Shown: one piece after another, positions 8,489 to 16,846 of the stretch | Layout of the letters: each line of letters starts with the position of its first letter | How positions within the stretch are numbered: position 1 is the first letter of the stretch | Assembly (NCBI RefSeq): GCF_004361915.1 | Contig: NZ_SNWP01000010.1 | Span: 1,142,050-1,206,049 of the forward strand | From: Sediminibacterium goheungense | Lineage (GTDB): Bacteria > Bacteroidota > Bacteroidia > Chitinophagales > Chitinophagaceae | Length of the DNA: 64,000 bases | Reading direction: 5' to 3' | The notes under the pieces: model-generated | The model's database searches: none | Told to the model about the DNA's origin: nothing | The model's input: only the letters and a program-made list of their open reading frames with translations | Position numbers and translations under genes: made by a program

Positions 8489-9034
8489 TTAATTTTCACG
8501 GATAAAAGCCTCTATTTTCTTTGCTGCATGATGATAACTGGCCTTTAATGCCCCCTCACTGGTATCAAGAATACGACTCATTTCCTCATATGGCATTTCA
8601 TCATAATAACGAAGGTTAAACACCGCCCGCTGCTTTTCCGGCAATTGCTGGATGGCCAGTTGCAGCTTCCATTCCAACCTGTTACCATCAAAATTACTAT
8701 CTGCTTTTACTTTATTAGTCAAACCTTCCCCTACCTCATCCATGCTAACAGAAGCCCTTCTTTTCTGCTGTTCCAGAAAACTCAGGCACTCATTGGTAGC
8801 AATCCGGTACATCCAGGTGTATAAACGACTATCCTCCCTGAAATTCTCCAATCCCTTCCATACTTTAATAAACATATTCTGCAACACATCGTTCGCATCA
8901 TCATGGTCCACTACCATCCGCCGAATATGCCAGTATAGTTTCTCCTGGTACTTCTTTATAATCGCAGTAAAACCCTGCTCTTTGGTGGGAGGCTTGCGAA
9001 ATTGATCCAATAAAACCTGATCGTCTAAGTGCAT
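8489..9034 (-). CDS. ECF-family RNA polymerase sigma factor
   Basis: The protein has sigma region 2 (DDANDVLQNMFIKVWKGL, then YTWMYRIATNECLSFLEQ) and sigma region 4 (LPEKQRAVFNLRYYDEMPYEEMSRIL, then EGALKASYHHAAKKIE), with no region 1 or 3, which is an ECF-type sigma-70 factor. I prefer the ATG at 9034 (181 residues, MHLDDQVLLDQF) over an in-frame ATG at 9082, because a -7-like box lies between the two and the extra residues look non-conserved. It heads an operon with a putative anti-sigma factor and a Spy-like secreted protein, and is divergent from the PEP carboxylase gene. Confidence 0.9.
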   Translation of the reverse strand: MHLDDQVLLDQFRKPPTKEQGFTAIIKKYQEKLYWHIRRMVVDHDDANDVLQNMFIKVWKGLENFREDSRLYTWMYRIATNECLSFLEQQKRRASVSMDEVGEGLTNKVKADSNFDGNRLEWKLQLAIQQLPEKQRAVFNLRYYDEMPYEEMSRILDTSEGALKASYHHAAKKIEAFIREN

Positions 9035-9050
9035 GCAGGATTGATTTATT

Positions 9051-9058
9051 CGAATATA
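9051..9058 (-). promoter_or_regulatory. Putative -7 box of the sigma factor operon
   Basis: On the minus strand this reads TATATTCG, one mismatch from TAnnTTTG. It lies 17 bases before the preferred ATG at 9034. TTGA about 21 bases further upstream could serve as a -33 element. Its place downstream of the ATG at 9082 argues for the shorter protein. Confidence 0.35.
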
Positions 9059-9206
9059 CAATGCAATGGCTGTTGGACTCAATTCTGTGAAAAAAGTTTA
9101 ATCATTACTAACTAACGATTATTATTTTATAATTAATATGCCGTTAGCTAAAAATGACGTTTTCGTTAGTTTTATTCCGGAAAAAATTGTATCTTTAAGA
9201 ATACCT

Positions 9207-11792
9207 ATGTCTTCCAGTTACTATATCAATCAATTCAGGCGTAATGTAACAGATAAGTACACCATCTATAACAGCCTGTTTGCAGCATTACCTTTTTCAG
9301 GAATCGCCAATGTTGGTGCATTATTACCGATTCTTTCCCAGGCATGTCAGGATGAGTATAAAGCTGGAAAGAATCCGGTTCAGATCATCAACGATTTCTT
9401 CCGGCAGCATACAGAAGTTCGTACAGAAAGAGACAAACTGGATCGCCTGTTCAAATTTGTACAATACATCGAAAGGCAGGTGGTGTTATTTGATGCCATA
9501 GAAGATGCTGCTTTCGATACGGTAAACAATATTCAGGGATCAGGTAGTTTAAAAGCTTTGTACAATGAAGCTGTTTTTGCCGGTAAAACGCAGGCGCTGA
9601 AAAATAAACTGAAGAAATTCAGGATACGGGTAGTACTCACAGCCCACCCCACACAGTTTTATCCGGGTAGTGTATTGGGCATTATTCATGATATGAGTGA
9701 ATCGATTGCCAGAAACGACTTTCATACCATCAATGAATATATCCAACAATTGGGCATCACTCCCTTCTTCAATAAAAAACAACCCACTCCTTACGACGAG
9801 GCATTGAACCTCATGTGGTACCTGGAAAATATACTTTACCACTCCATTGGCAATATCTATAACAGCATTGAACGAGATATTTTTGACCACCAATATGATA
9901 GTGACAACCCCTTTATTGAACTGGGATTTTGGCCTGGAGGCGATAGGGATGGTAACCCCTTTGTTAACGCTGCCACTACCATTAAAGTAGCCGAAGCACT
10001 AAGAAGTGCCATTACCGTTTGCTATTACCGCGACATCAGAAAATTAAAGCGCCGGCTAAGTTTCGCAGGTGTAGATATTCTTATACAGGAACTCGAAGCT
10101 ATATTGTATGAAAATGTATTTCGACCTACCGAACAAAACAGGGTACATCTGACTGATTTACAATCAAGACTGATTCAGATACGTGACCTGGTAAAAGAGA
10201 AGCACCATTCCTTATTTTTACAAAGACTCAACAGCCTCATTCATAAAGTAAAAATTTTCGGAACCCATTTCGCCACTATTGATATCAGGCAAGATAGCCG
10301 TATCCATACGCAGGTATTGCTTTCGATTCATGAAACATTGAAACAAAAAACCGGCAATGCATTGCTGCCAGAGAATTATACGTCACTTGATGAGGCAGAC
10401 AGGCTGAATATACTGGCTGGTTTACAGGGCAACATAAATCCCGCCCTATTTGAGCCAGGCATTGCAAAAGATACCCTGGAGAGTATTTATGCTATCCAGA
10501 CAATTCAAAACAATAATGGAGAAGCGGGTTGTAACAGGTATGTAATCAGCAATTGCCAAAGCAGTGTAAATGTGATGGAAGTCTACGCATTGTTTCGTTT
10601 ATGCGGCTGGAAACAGGATCAGATGCCTGTTGATATTGTTCCGCTGTTTGAAACCATAGATGATTTACAGGCAGCTGAACAAATCATGGATCGCTTATAT
10701 ACACATTCTTTGTATGCCAATCATCTTACCGGTAGAAAAATGCACCAAACCATCATGCTCGGTTTTAGCGATGGCACCAAAGATGGTGGTTACCTGCAGG
10801 CAAACTGGAGTATTTATACTGCAAAAGAAAACCTCACAGCCATCTCCCGCAAATACAATATTAAAGCCCGCTTCTTTGATGGCCGTGGTGGCCCTCCATC
10901 ACGTGGAGGTGGTAAAACGAATAAGTTTTATGCCTCCCTTGGTAACAATATTGAAAATGAAGAAATACAACTAACCATACAGGGACAAACCATTACTTCC
11001 AATTTTGGCACCATACAGTCATCGCAGTACAATCTTGAACAGCTGTTAAGCGCCGGCATCAGTAATGAGCTGTTCGCCGATACCCGGATACAGCTCTCTC
11101 AACATGATCGTTTCCTCATGGAAGAACTGGGTCGAATAAGTCATCAAACCTATCAGCAATTTAAAGAACATCCTTTATTTCTCACTTATATGCAGCTGTT
11201 TAGTCCATTGAACTATTACAGTAAAAGCAATATTGCCAGCCGTCCGGCAAAAAGAGGTAGCGGTGGTGGTCTACGGTTTGAAGATTTGCGTGCCATACCT
11301 TTTGTTGGAAGCTGGAGTCAGTTAAAACAAAATGTACCCGGTTTTTTTGGTGTGGGTACAGCACTGCAGCAAATGAAAGAGAAAGGATATTGGGAAGATA
11401 TCAAAGCCATGTTCCGGAATGTGCTTTTTTTCCGGACATTGGTAGACAATAGTATGATGAGTATGCTGAAATCCTTCTTTCCACTTACCGAATACATAAA
11501 AGACGATCCCCAATATGGACCTGTATGGAAAATGGTAAAAGATGAATTTGATCTTACAGAAAAAATGGTACTTGAGCTGGCAGATGCATCCATACTGATG
11601 GAAGATGATTTACCCGGTCGTGCTTCTATTCAAATGAGAGATCATATTGTTTTACCCCTGCTTACCATTCAGCAATATGCCTTACATGAACTCCGCAAAC
11701 CCGAAATTTCAGATACCGAAAAAGGAGTTTATGAAAAGCTAATCACCAGAAGTATGTTCGGCATCATCAATGCTGCCCGGAACTCAGCCTGA
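9207..11792 (+). CDS. ppc: Phosphoenolpyruvate carboxylase
   Basis: This long anaplerotic enzyme carboxylates PEP with bicarbonate to give oxaloacetate. Active-site motifs are VLTAHPTQF (catalytic His), FWPGGDRDGNPFV and FFDGRGGPPSRGGGKT, the last containing the catalytic loop. The C-terminus ends NAARNSA where most enzymes end near NTG. An in-frame ATG at 9138 would add 23 residues. I prefer 9207 (861 residues, MSSSYYINQF) because the added residues look non-conserved and TATCTTTA at 9190-9197 resembles a -7 box just upstream. The gene is divergent from the ECF sigma factor and is followed by a long inverted repeat. Confidence 0.92.
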   Translation: MSSSYYINQFRRNVTDKYTIYNSLFAALPFSGIANVGALLPILSQACQDEYKAGKNPVQIINDFFRQHTEVRTERDKLDRLFKFVQYIERQVVLFDAIEDAAFDTVNNIQGSGSLKALYNEAVFAGKTQALKNKLKKFRIRVVLTAHPTQFYPGSVLGIIHDMSESIARNDFHTINEYIQQLGITPFFNKKQPTPYDEALNLMWYLENILYHSIGNIYNSIERDIFDHQYDSDNPFIELGFWPGGDRDGNPFVNAATTIKVAEALRSAITVCYYRDIRKLKRRLSFAGVDILIQELEAILYENVFRPTEQNRVHLTDLQSRLIQIRDLVKEKHHSLFLQRLNSLIHKVKIFGTHFATIDIRQDSRIHTQVLLSIHETLKQKTGNALLPENYTSLDEADRLNILAGLQGNINPALFEPGIAKDTLESIYAIQTIQNNNGEAGCNRYVISNCQSSVNVMEVYALFRLCGWKQDQMPVDIVPLFETIDDLQAAEQIMDRLYTHSLYANHLTGRKMHQTIMLGFSDGTKDGGYLQANWSIYTAKENLTAISRKYNIKARFFDGRGGPPSRGGGKTNKFYASLGNNIENEEIQLTIQGQTITSNFGTIQSSQYNLEQLLSAGISNELFADTRIQLSQHDRFLMEELGRISHQTYQQFKEHPLFLTYMQLFSPLNYYSKSNIASRPAKRGSGGGLRFEDLRAIPFVGSWSQLKQNVPGFFGVGTALQQMKEKGYWEDIKAMFRNVLFFRTLVDNSMMSMLKSFFPLTEYIKDDPQYGPVWKMVKDEFDLTEKMVLELADASILMEDDLPGRASIQMRDHIVLPLLTIQQYALHELRKPEISDTEKGVYEKLITRSMFGIINAARNSA

Positions 11793-11807
11793 GAAAATAA
11801 TGAATAC

Positions 11808-12041
11808 CGAATAAGGAATATCCAATTTCGAAATGGCATTTTCAATATAGCGTTAAGCAGTATCTATCCATTTATTGCTGGTATTACTTACAACAACTGA
11901 ATTAATATAGTAAAAACTCCCTTCGCCTCTTTTTCCTGCGAAAAAGGGTTCCTATTTAGTAAAGCCTGAATCGCTTGGTTTTTTTGCAGGGAGAAAGGAA
12001 GAAGGAAAGGATACATTCCGAAATTGGATATTCCTTATTCG
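11808..12041. repeat. Intergenic inverted repeat with 28-base arms
   Basis: The left arm (11808-11835, starting CGAATAAGGAATATCC) and right arm (12014-12041) are reverse complements over 28 bases with one mismatch. They are separated by 178 bases that contain a smaller hairpin (CTTTTTCCTGCGAAAAAG) and no coding-like frame. The repeat lies between ppc and the convergent alkA-like gene. The arms again use short similar words (GAATA, GGAATA). Confidence 0.85.
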
Positions 12042-12049
12042 ACATTGCA

Positions 12050-12670
12050 TCAGCTGTCTTTCCACCCCCACAGATGCAAACAGGCATAGGTTCTGTACGG
12101 GCTCCAGTTGGCTGATATTTTCAACATGCGTGCTTTCATTTTCTTCTTATCTGCTGTACTTATTTTATACACTTTACACATCGCCTGTTGAATACCCAGA
12201 TCATCAACAGCAAAAACATCCTCCCTTCCCAGACTAAACATCAGCAACATCTCAACGGTCCACTTACCAACACCTTTGATGGCGGTAAGTTGTTCAATGA
12301 TTTCCTCATTCTCCATCTTCTGAAGTTTGGTATCGGTTATTTTATGATCAATACAAAACTGCGCCACATTCCGTACATAACTCACTTTGGCATTACTTAA
12401 GCCAATACCCCGCAATGTTTCAGGAGCTGTATCTAACACTTGTTGGGGTCTGGGTTCTTTTCCATTGTACAAACTGAGAAAACGGTGGAAGATCACTTTT
12501 GCTACTTTGGTGCTCAGCTGCTGACTCATGATACTGGCCATTAAACGCAGCGGTATATTTTTATGCAGCTTTAGTTCATGAACAGTATCACCGAGAATAG
12601 CAGCAAGTTTATCATCTTTACGTAAATGCTTTCTGTAGTCCATACAGGGAAGATAACCATTCAGTTTCAT
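12050..12670 (-). CDS. DNA-3-methyladenine glycosylase, AlkA-like (HhH-GPD family)
   Basis: This 206-residue protein has the helix-hairpin-helix motif (LTAIKGVGKWTVEMLLMFSLG, about residues 128-148) followed by the catalytic aspartate segment (VFAVDDLGIQQAM). This defines the HhH-GPD base-excision superfamily, AlkA branch, which removes alkylated bases from DNA. There is no C-terminal FeS cluster motif, so it is not an endonuclease III or MutY. It begins with ATG at 12670, only 33 bases from the divergent mnmD start. Confidence 0.9.
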   Translation of the reverse strand: MKLNGYLPCMDYRKHLRKDDKLAAILGDTVHELKLHKNIPLRLMASIMSQQLSTKVAKVIFHRFLSLYNGKEPRPQQVLDTAPETLRGIGLSNAKVSYVRNVAQFCIDHKITDTKLQKMENEEIIEQLTAIKGVGKWTVEMLLMFSLGREDVFAVDDLGIQQAMCKVYKISTADKKKMKARMLKISANWSPYRTYACLHLWGWKDS

Positions 12671-12674
12671 TCGG

Positions 12675-12693
12675 AAAACTTACCTTGCTTTTG
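12675..12693. promoter_or_regulatory. Compact divergent promoter region for alkA-like gene and mnmD
   Basis: Only 33 bases separate the two start codons. On the minus strand TAAGTTTT (12682-12675) and on the plus strand TGCTTTTG (12686-12693) each differ from TAnnTTTG by one base. The minus box lies four bases from its ATG, implying a leaderless message; the plus box lies ten bases from its ATG. Confidence 0.4.
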
Positions 12694-12703
12694 ATTTTAC
12701 AAC

Positions 12704-13372
12704 ATGGAAAGAATCATCCAGATAACAGCAGACGGCTCTCATACCATTTCCATTCCTGCCATGGAAGTTACTTACCATAGTAAGCATGGTTCCATACAGG
12801 AAAGCAATCATGTATTTATAGATGCGGGTTTACAATATTATGTGGACACATATCGTGTGCCATACATTAAAATAATGGAAGTTGGCTTTGGCACAGGATT
12901 AAATGCTTTACTAACAGCTATCAAAGCAAGAGAACAGGAGCTAACTGTTGAATACCATACCATCGAAGCCTATCCCTTACAACCGGCAGAACTGGGAAAC
13001 CTGAACCATGGCATTTTATTAAAAGACGAAGACCTTTTTCAGAAAATACACCAGAGCGAATGGGAGATACCTGTTCAGTTGCATCCTTATTGTACCATAC
13101 ATAAGCACCATACTACTATTGAGCAGTTCAAATTCAGCAACTTTTTCGATTGCATTTTTTATGATGCATTTGCCCCCACGGCTCAACCTGAGCTTTGGAC
13201 CGAAACTATATTCGCAAAACTATACTCACGCTTAAATACCAATGGTATACTGGTTACCTATTGCAGCAAAAGTATCGTTCGCCGTGCCATGCAGGCTACC
13301 GGATTCAGGGTAACCAAAATACCAGGACCACCCGGTAAAAGAGAAATGGTAAGGGCTTTAAAAGACGCATAA
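12704..13372 (+). CDS. mnmD: tRNA (5-methylaminomethyl-2-thiouridine)-methyltransferase MnmD
   Basis: The 222-residue protein has a SAM-binding motif (MEVGFGTGLNALLTA, about residues 66-80), an acidic strand end (YHTIEAYPL), the catalytic-region motif YDAFAPTAQPELWT and the C-terminal block TYCSKSIVRRAMQATGF with PGPPGKREM. These match the methyltransferase half of MnmC, encoded here as the stand-alone MnmD form without the FAD oxidase domain. It would complete the mnm5s2U modification at tRNA wobble position 34. It is divergent from the alkA-like gene. Confidence 0.9.
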   Translation: MERIIQITADGSHTISIPAMEVTYHSKHGSIQESNHVFIDAGLQYYVDTYRVPYIKIMEVGFGTGLNALLTAIKAREQELTVEYHTIEAYPLQPAELGNLNHGILLKDEDLFQKIHQSEWEIPVQLHPYCTIHKHHTTIEQFKFSNFFDCIFYDAFAPTAQPELWTETIFAKLYSRLNTNGILVTYCSKSIVRRAMQATGFRVTKIPGPPGKREMVRALKDA

Positions 13373-13401
13373 TTTTCAGTAGCTTACTGAAAATTAACAG
13401 C

Positions 13402-13824
13402 ATGAAATATTTTTCCCTTCTTGTATTTGTCAGCCTCACCACCCTTACCCATGCACAGACAGGTGATGAAAAAATAATCCGTAACCTGTTGGACAGACAA
13501 ACCAAAGACTGGAATAACGGAAATATAGAGGCTTTCATGAAAGGTTACTGGGAAAGTGACAGTTTGATGTTTGTTGGAAAAAGTGGCGTAACATACGGCT
13601 ATCAGAAAACCCTCAATAACTACAAAAAGAATTATCCCGATACCACAGCCATGGGCAAACTCAGGTTTCATATCCTGGAAGTTCGCAGGTTATCTGCAGA
13701 CCATTATTTTGTGTTAGGAAAATGGATGCTTACCAGAACCATTGGCGACCTGAGCGGACACTACACACTCATTTTCAGGAAGATAAAGGGTAAATGGAAC
13801 ATTATTGCCGATCATAGCAGTTAG
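13402..13824 (+). CDS. Secreted NTF2/SnoaL-like (DUF4440-type) protein
   Basis: This 140-residue protein has a signal peptide (MKYFSLLVFVSLTTLTHAQ) and a cone-shaped NTF2-like fold signature: RNLLDRQTKDWNNGNIEAFMKGYWESDSLMFVG at the start and SGHYTLIFRKIKGKWNIIADHSS at the end. Such proteins bind small ligands or act as isomerases, but no catalytic residues can be assigned here. The gene starts 30 bases after mnmD, in the same direction, and ends 47 bases before the SPFH gene. Confidence 0.8.
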   Translation: MKYFSLLVFVSLTTLTHAQTGDEKIIRNLLDRQTKDWNNGNIEAFMKGYWESDSLMFVGKSGVTYGYQKTLNNYKKNYPDTTAMGKLRFHILEVRRLSADHYFVLGKWMLTRTIGDLSGHYTLIFRKIKGKWNIIADHSS

Positions 13825-13870
13825 CTGTAATATTTCGTCACATTCCTCTACTTATATAAAAAGACCCTGT

Positions 13871-14788
13871 ATGGCACTTATTATCATTGGCATCATTATT
13901 CTGGTAGTTGGCATTATCCTCAAAAATCAACCCAGAGAAGAAATTCAGAAACTGGCGATTGGCGTCAGAGTATTTGGTTTTTTACTGATCATTATAGGAT
14001 TTTTAACCTCCTGTATCAAACAGATAGATGCGGGCCAGATCGGCGTAAAAAGTCTTTTTGGTAAAGTGTCGGATGATATTCTTACAAGCGGTTTAAATAT
14101 GGTAAATCCGCTGGTAGATGTGAAAACAGTTGACATTAAAACCCAGAATTATACCATGAGTGGCGTTCATGATGAAGGAGATCAGGTAGGCGATGATGCC
14201 ATCCGTGTATTAACGGCAGATGGACTTGAAGTAATTATAGATCTCACCGTTTTATACCGCGTAATTGGACAGGAAGCGCCCAGAATTGTAAAAGAAACAG
14301 GTCTGGACTATAAGGATAAAATTGTTCGTCCGCTTACGCGTACCAAAATCAGGGATAATGCGGTGTATTTTACTGCTATCGATCTTTATTCCAACAAACG
14401 CGATCAATTTCAGAATCGCATATTTAAAAGCATTGAAGATGACTTCAAAAAACGTGGACTGATATTGGAACAATTACTCGTAAGAAATATTACACTACCC
14501 AATAACGTAAAAACATCCATTGAAGAAAAAATAAAAGCAGAACAGGAAGCACAGAAAATGGAATTTGTTTTACAGAAAGAAAAACAGGAAGCAGAACGTA
14601 AGCGGGTGGAAGCTCAAGGTATCGCAGACTATCAGAGAATTATGAGTAGCGGACTTACCGATAAACAGTTACAATACGAACAAATACAGGTATTGAAGGG
14701 ATTGGTGACTTCTCCGAATTCAAAAGTAATCGTAATGGGCAAGGGTAATACACCGGTGATATTGGATACAAAGGATAATAAAAATTAA
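13871..14788 (+). CDS. SPFH/Band 7 (prohibitin-like) membrane protein
   Basis: The product has N-terminal membrane segments (MALIIIGIIILVVGIIL and VFGFLLIIIGFLTSC), then a Band 7 domain (DAGQIGVKSLFGKV to about residue 240) and a charged coiled coil (EEKIKAEQEAQKMEFVLQKEKQEAERKRVEAQGIA), the order seen in prohibitin homologues. It would form membrane-associated oligomers that organise the inner membrane or its proteases. I chose ATG 13871 (305 residues). An in-frame ATG at 13805 lies inside the upstream gene and adds residues with no membrane character. Confidence 0.88.
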   Translation: MALIIIGIIILVVGIILKNQPREEIQKLAIGVRVFGFLLIIIGFLTSCIKQIDAGQIGVKSLFGKVSDDILTSGLNMVNPLVDVKTVDIKTQNYTMSGVHDEGDQVGDDAIRVLTADGLEVIIDLTVLYRVIGQEAPRIVKETGLDYKDKIVRPLTRTKIRDNAVYFTAIDLYSNKRDQFQNRIFKSIEDDFKKRGLILEQLLVRNITLPNNVKTSIEEKIKAEQEAQKMEFVLQKEKQEAERKRVEAQGIADYQRIMSSGLTDKQLQYEQIQVLKGLVTSPNSKVIVMGKGNTPVILDTKDNKN

Positions 14789-14838
14789 CTGCCCTATACT
14801 CACGGCTTAAGCACAGTTAAAAAGTTGTCTGTTGTGTT

Positions 14839-15228
14839 TTATACAGCAATGGGTGCATATCGGATCATCAACCGTTTGAAACAAAGATGACCAATAAAAA
14901 CACCGATAACAGAAGAAACGATATCCAGATAATCAAAGGTTCTGCCGAAAATCGGAATCAGTTGAAGGTATTCGTTGATCACCACCAGTAATAAGCCAAA
15001 GCTACAGGTAATGTTCAGGTCTCTCTGTGTTTCGAGCCTGAAAATGCGTTGAAAAAACCAACAGGCTCCGAAAGGTAACAAAAAAGACCCTATCAGGTTG
15101 GGCGCAAGTCCAACCATTGGTTTGAGTGCAGGATCTATAAATACGAAAGGTCTAACTAAAAACTTGATGGCCCATATCATGAGGGTACCAACAATCATAA
15201 CCAACCTGGAAATTCTTTTAAGGGGCAT
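14839..15228 (-). CDS. VanZ-like membrane protein
   Basis: This 129-residue hydrophobic protein has about four membrane segments. The stretch NEYLQLIPIFGRTFDYLDIVSSVIG, with E, QL, R-FD and D-V/N-x-G spacing, matches the VanZ-like family core. VanZ confers low-level teicoplanin resistance in enterococci, but most family members have unknown envelope roles. There is no resistance cluster here. The preceding gap may hold a small unannotated frame overlapping this start. Confidence 0.7.
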   Translation of the reverse strand: MPLKRISRLVMIVGTLMIWAIKFLVRPFVFIDPALKPMVGLAPNLIGSFLLPFGACWFFQRIFRLETQRDLNITCSFGLLLVVINEYLQLIPIFGRTFDYLDIVSSVIGVFIGHLCFKRLMIRYAPIAV

Positions 15229-15359
15229 TCAGTATTCCGTTTCAGGTCTGAAAATAAGGATTTAAAAAGCAATTCAGCAGTAACACTACCTGCTTCTTTT
15301 ACTTTACCTGCTATATATGGTACATCACAGGCTGTGTATTTACTGGAACGGGTATACAA
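15195..15359 (-). CDS. Possible small protein, doubtful
   Basis: On the minus strand a frame is open from the TAA near 15381 to a TGA at 15195-15197 and has protein-like composition (YTRSSKYTACDVPYIAGKV, then EAGSVTAELLFKSLF). There is no ATG; TTG at 15359 would give 54 residues. It nearly fills the gap between two membrane protein genes and overlaps the VanZ-like start by 34 bases. I do not recognise a family. It may be a chance open frame or a decayed gene. Confidence 0.2.
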   Translation of the reverse strand: MYTRSSKYTACDVPYIAGKVKEAGSVTAELLFKSLFSDLKRNTECPLKEFPGWL

Positions 15360-15367
15360 GTAAAAAG

Positions 15368-15598
15368 TTACTCTTCGAAGTTGATGGGCTTACTCCATAA
15401 ACGGATCACATACCATAAATAGGCAGTAAGACTACATAAAAACCATATATAGAAAAGAATATTCCCAAGGGTGATTTTTTCGTGTACAAAGGCCAGGTCA
15501 TACATAATACCTGCTGTAGAATTGAGGGCAAGCCATAACAACCCCAGTGAGAGAGTATTTACAATACGAATCAGGTATTTTCGGATGCCGGGTTCCAT
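15368..15598 (-). CDS. Small two-pass membrane protein of unknown function
   Basis: The 76-residue product has two hydrophobic segments (about residues 15-33 and 45-66), separated by MYDLAFVHEKITLGN and ending in the charged tail SKPINFEE. I do not recognise a family name. The regular hydrophobic/polar layout and an ATG start favour a real gene. It lies 156 bases downstream of the M23 peptidase on the same strand, with a small hairpin (15738-15755) between. Confidence 0.55.
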   Translation of the reverse strand: MEPGIRKYLIRIVNTLSLGLLWLALNSTAGIMYDLAFVHEKITLGNILFYIWFLCSLTAYLWYVIRLWSKPINFEE

Positions 15599-15754
15599 TT
15601 AAGTCTTTGAAAGATGTTCTGACAAATTACAAATAGTCACCCTGATTGTTCTGCAAACCTTGATTTCTTTTCAGAAAATCCGATTCAAAAGAATAGTAAA
15701 TATGCATATGAACGAATCTGGACAACGCGAAGCTCATAGCCGATAACTCTCGGC

Positions 15755-16726
15755 TTAATCCATACTCTGGTTACTAGCAGCAGCCAGTTTTAGCAGGCGA
15801 TCGAACTGCGCCGGCGTAAGATCATTGTAGAAATAATAAATGGGATTCACCGGTGTTCCCCTGTAATGTACCTCATAATGGCAGTGAGGACCGGAACTTT
15901 TACCTGAATTTCCAACATAGCCAATAACTTCTCCCCTTTTCACCCTTTGACCTACCCTGGCTTTAATACGATACATATGTCCATACAGTGTTTCATAGTT
16001 ACTGCCATGGTTCACAATAACCCTGTTACCAAAACCACCGGTATTAAAGCCCGCATCCGAAACAACCCCATCAGCCGTCGCATAAATGGGTGTACCCTGC
16101 GGAGCCGTAAAATCCATACCCATATGTGCCCTTCTGTCTTTATAAATAGGATCGATCCGGTAACCAAAACCGGAAGCAATGCGGGTCAGGTTTTTATTAC
16201 TGATGGGCTGAATAGCGGGAATGGATGCGAGTAGCTGCGCCTTGCTTTTCACCATTTTCGTGATATCATCAAATGATTTCTCCTGATAGGCCATTCTAAG
16301 GGCCAGGTTATTGAGCTGGGCCGTCATGTTTTTAATGAGTTCCGTTGAACCCATACTCTGCACGAGTTGAACCTCTTTTCGTTTCTCCATTTCTCTTACC
16401 CGCGCACTATCGGGAATAGGATTGGCTTCAAAAATGGAGCGGTAAATAGAATTATCACGGTTCGCGATCTCATCCATCTGTAATTCTAGTTGCTTCAGGC
16501 GTTCAGCCATGATATTGTAATTCTGCTTCAAATCATCATTCTGCTGTCGTAGTAATTTCTCTTTGGGAGAGTCGATATACCTGAAAGCAATCAGAAAAAT
16601 AATGACGCCGGTAACAATGGAAGCGGCTATAAAACCAAATAATTGCAATAAACGCACCCGAAGGGGAGTCTCCAGCTTTTCATAGCGAAGCGTATGCGTA
16701 TTATAGTAATATTTGATTTTTTTCAT
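15755..16726 (-). CDS. M23 (LytM-type) murein endopeptidase, membrane anchored
   Basis: The 323-residue protein has a basic N-terminus, one membrane segment (about residues 30-48), a long coiled coil (about 55-165) and a C-terminal M23 domain. Zinc and catalytic motifs are HMGMDFTAPQGTPI (HxxxD near residue 200), NHGSNYETLYGHM and GPHCHYEVHYRG (HxH near 280). These residues appear intact, so it should cleave peptidoglycan crosslinks. The build matches the coiled-coil plus LytM proteins that Bacteroidota use in growth or division. It is divergent from alaS. Confidence 0.9.
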   Translation of the reverse strand: MKKIKYYYNTHTLRYEKLETPLRVRLLQLFGFIAASIVTGVIIFLIAFRYIDSPKEKLLRQQNDDLKQNYNIMAERLKQLELQMDEIANRDNSIYRSIFEANPIPDSARVREMEKRKEVQLVQSMGSTELIKNMTAQLNNLALRMAYQEKSFDDITKMVKSKAQLLASIPAIQPISNKNLTRIASGFGYRIDPIYKDRRAHMGMDFTAPQGTPIYATADGVVSDAGFNTGGFGNRVIVNHGSNYETLYGHMYRIKARVGQRVKRGEVIGYVGNSGKSSGPHCHYEVHYRGTPVNPIYYFYNDLTPAQFDRLLKLAAASNQSMD

Positions 16727-16776
16727 AAATCGGAAGGCTCATTATTACCTGATTACTACAAAACAGGCCAAATCCT

Positions 16777-16784
16777 TACCTTTG
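16777..16784 (+). promoter_or_regulatory. Putative -7 box of alaS
   Basis: TACCTTTG matches the Bacteroidota -7 consensus TAnnTTTG exactly. It lies 63 bases before the alaS ATG, implying a leader of roughly 60 nt. No clear TTTG is seen at the expected -33 distance. Confidence 0.4.
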
Positions 16785-16846
16785 ATGCCTTTTAAAAGCG
16801 CTCAAAGATAGCTTCTGAGCGACTAAAATACAGTTTTTAAAATTTT

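Noticed and set aside
14839..15228. Glycopeptide-resistance gene
   Set aside because: The VanZ-like core is present, but there are no vanHAX, vanRS or other linked genes; most VanZ-like proteins are not resistance factors.
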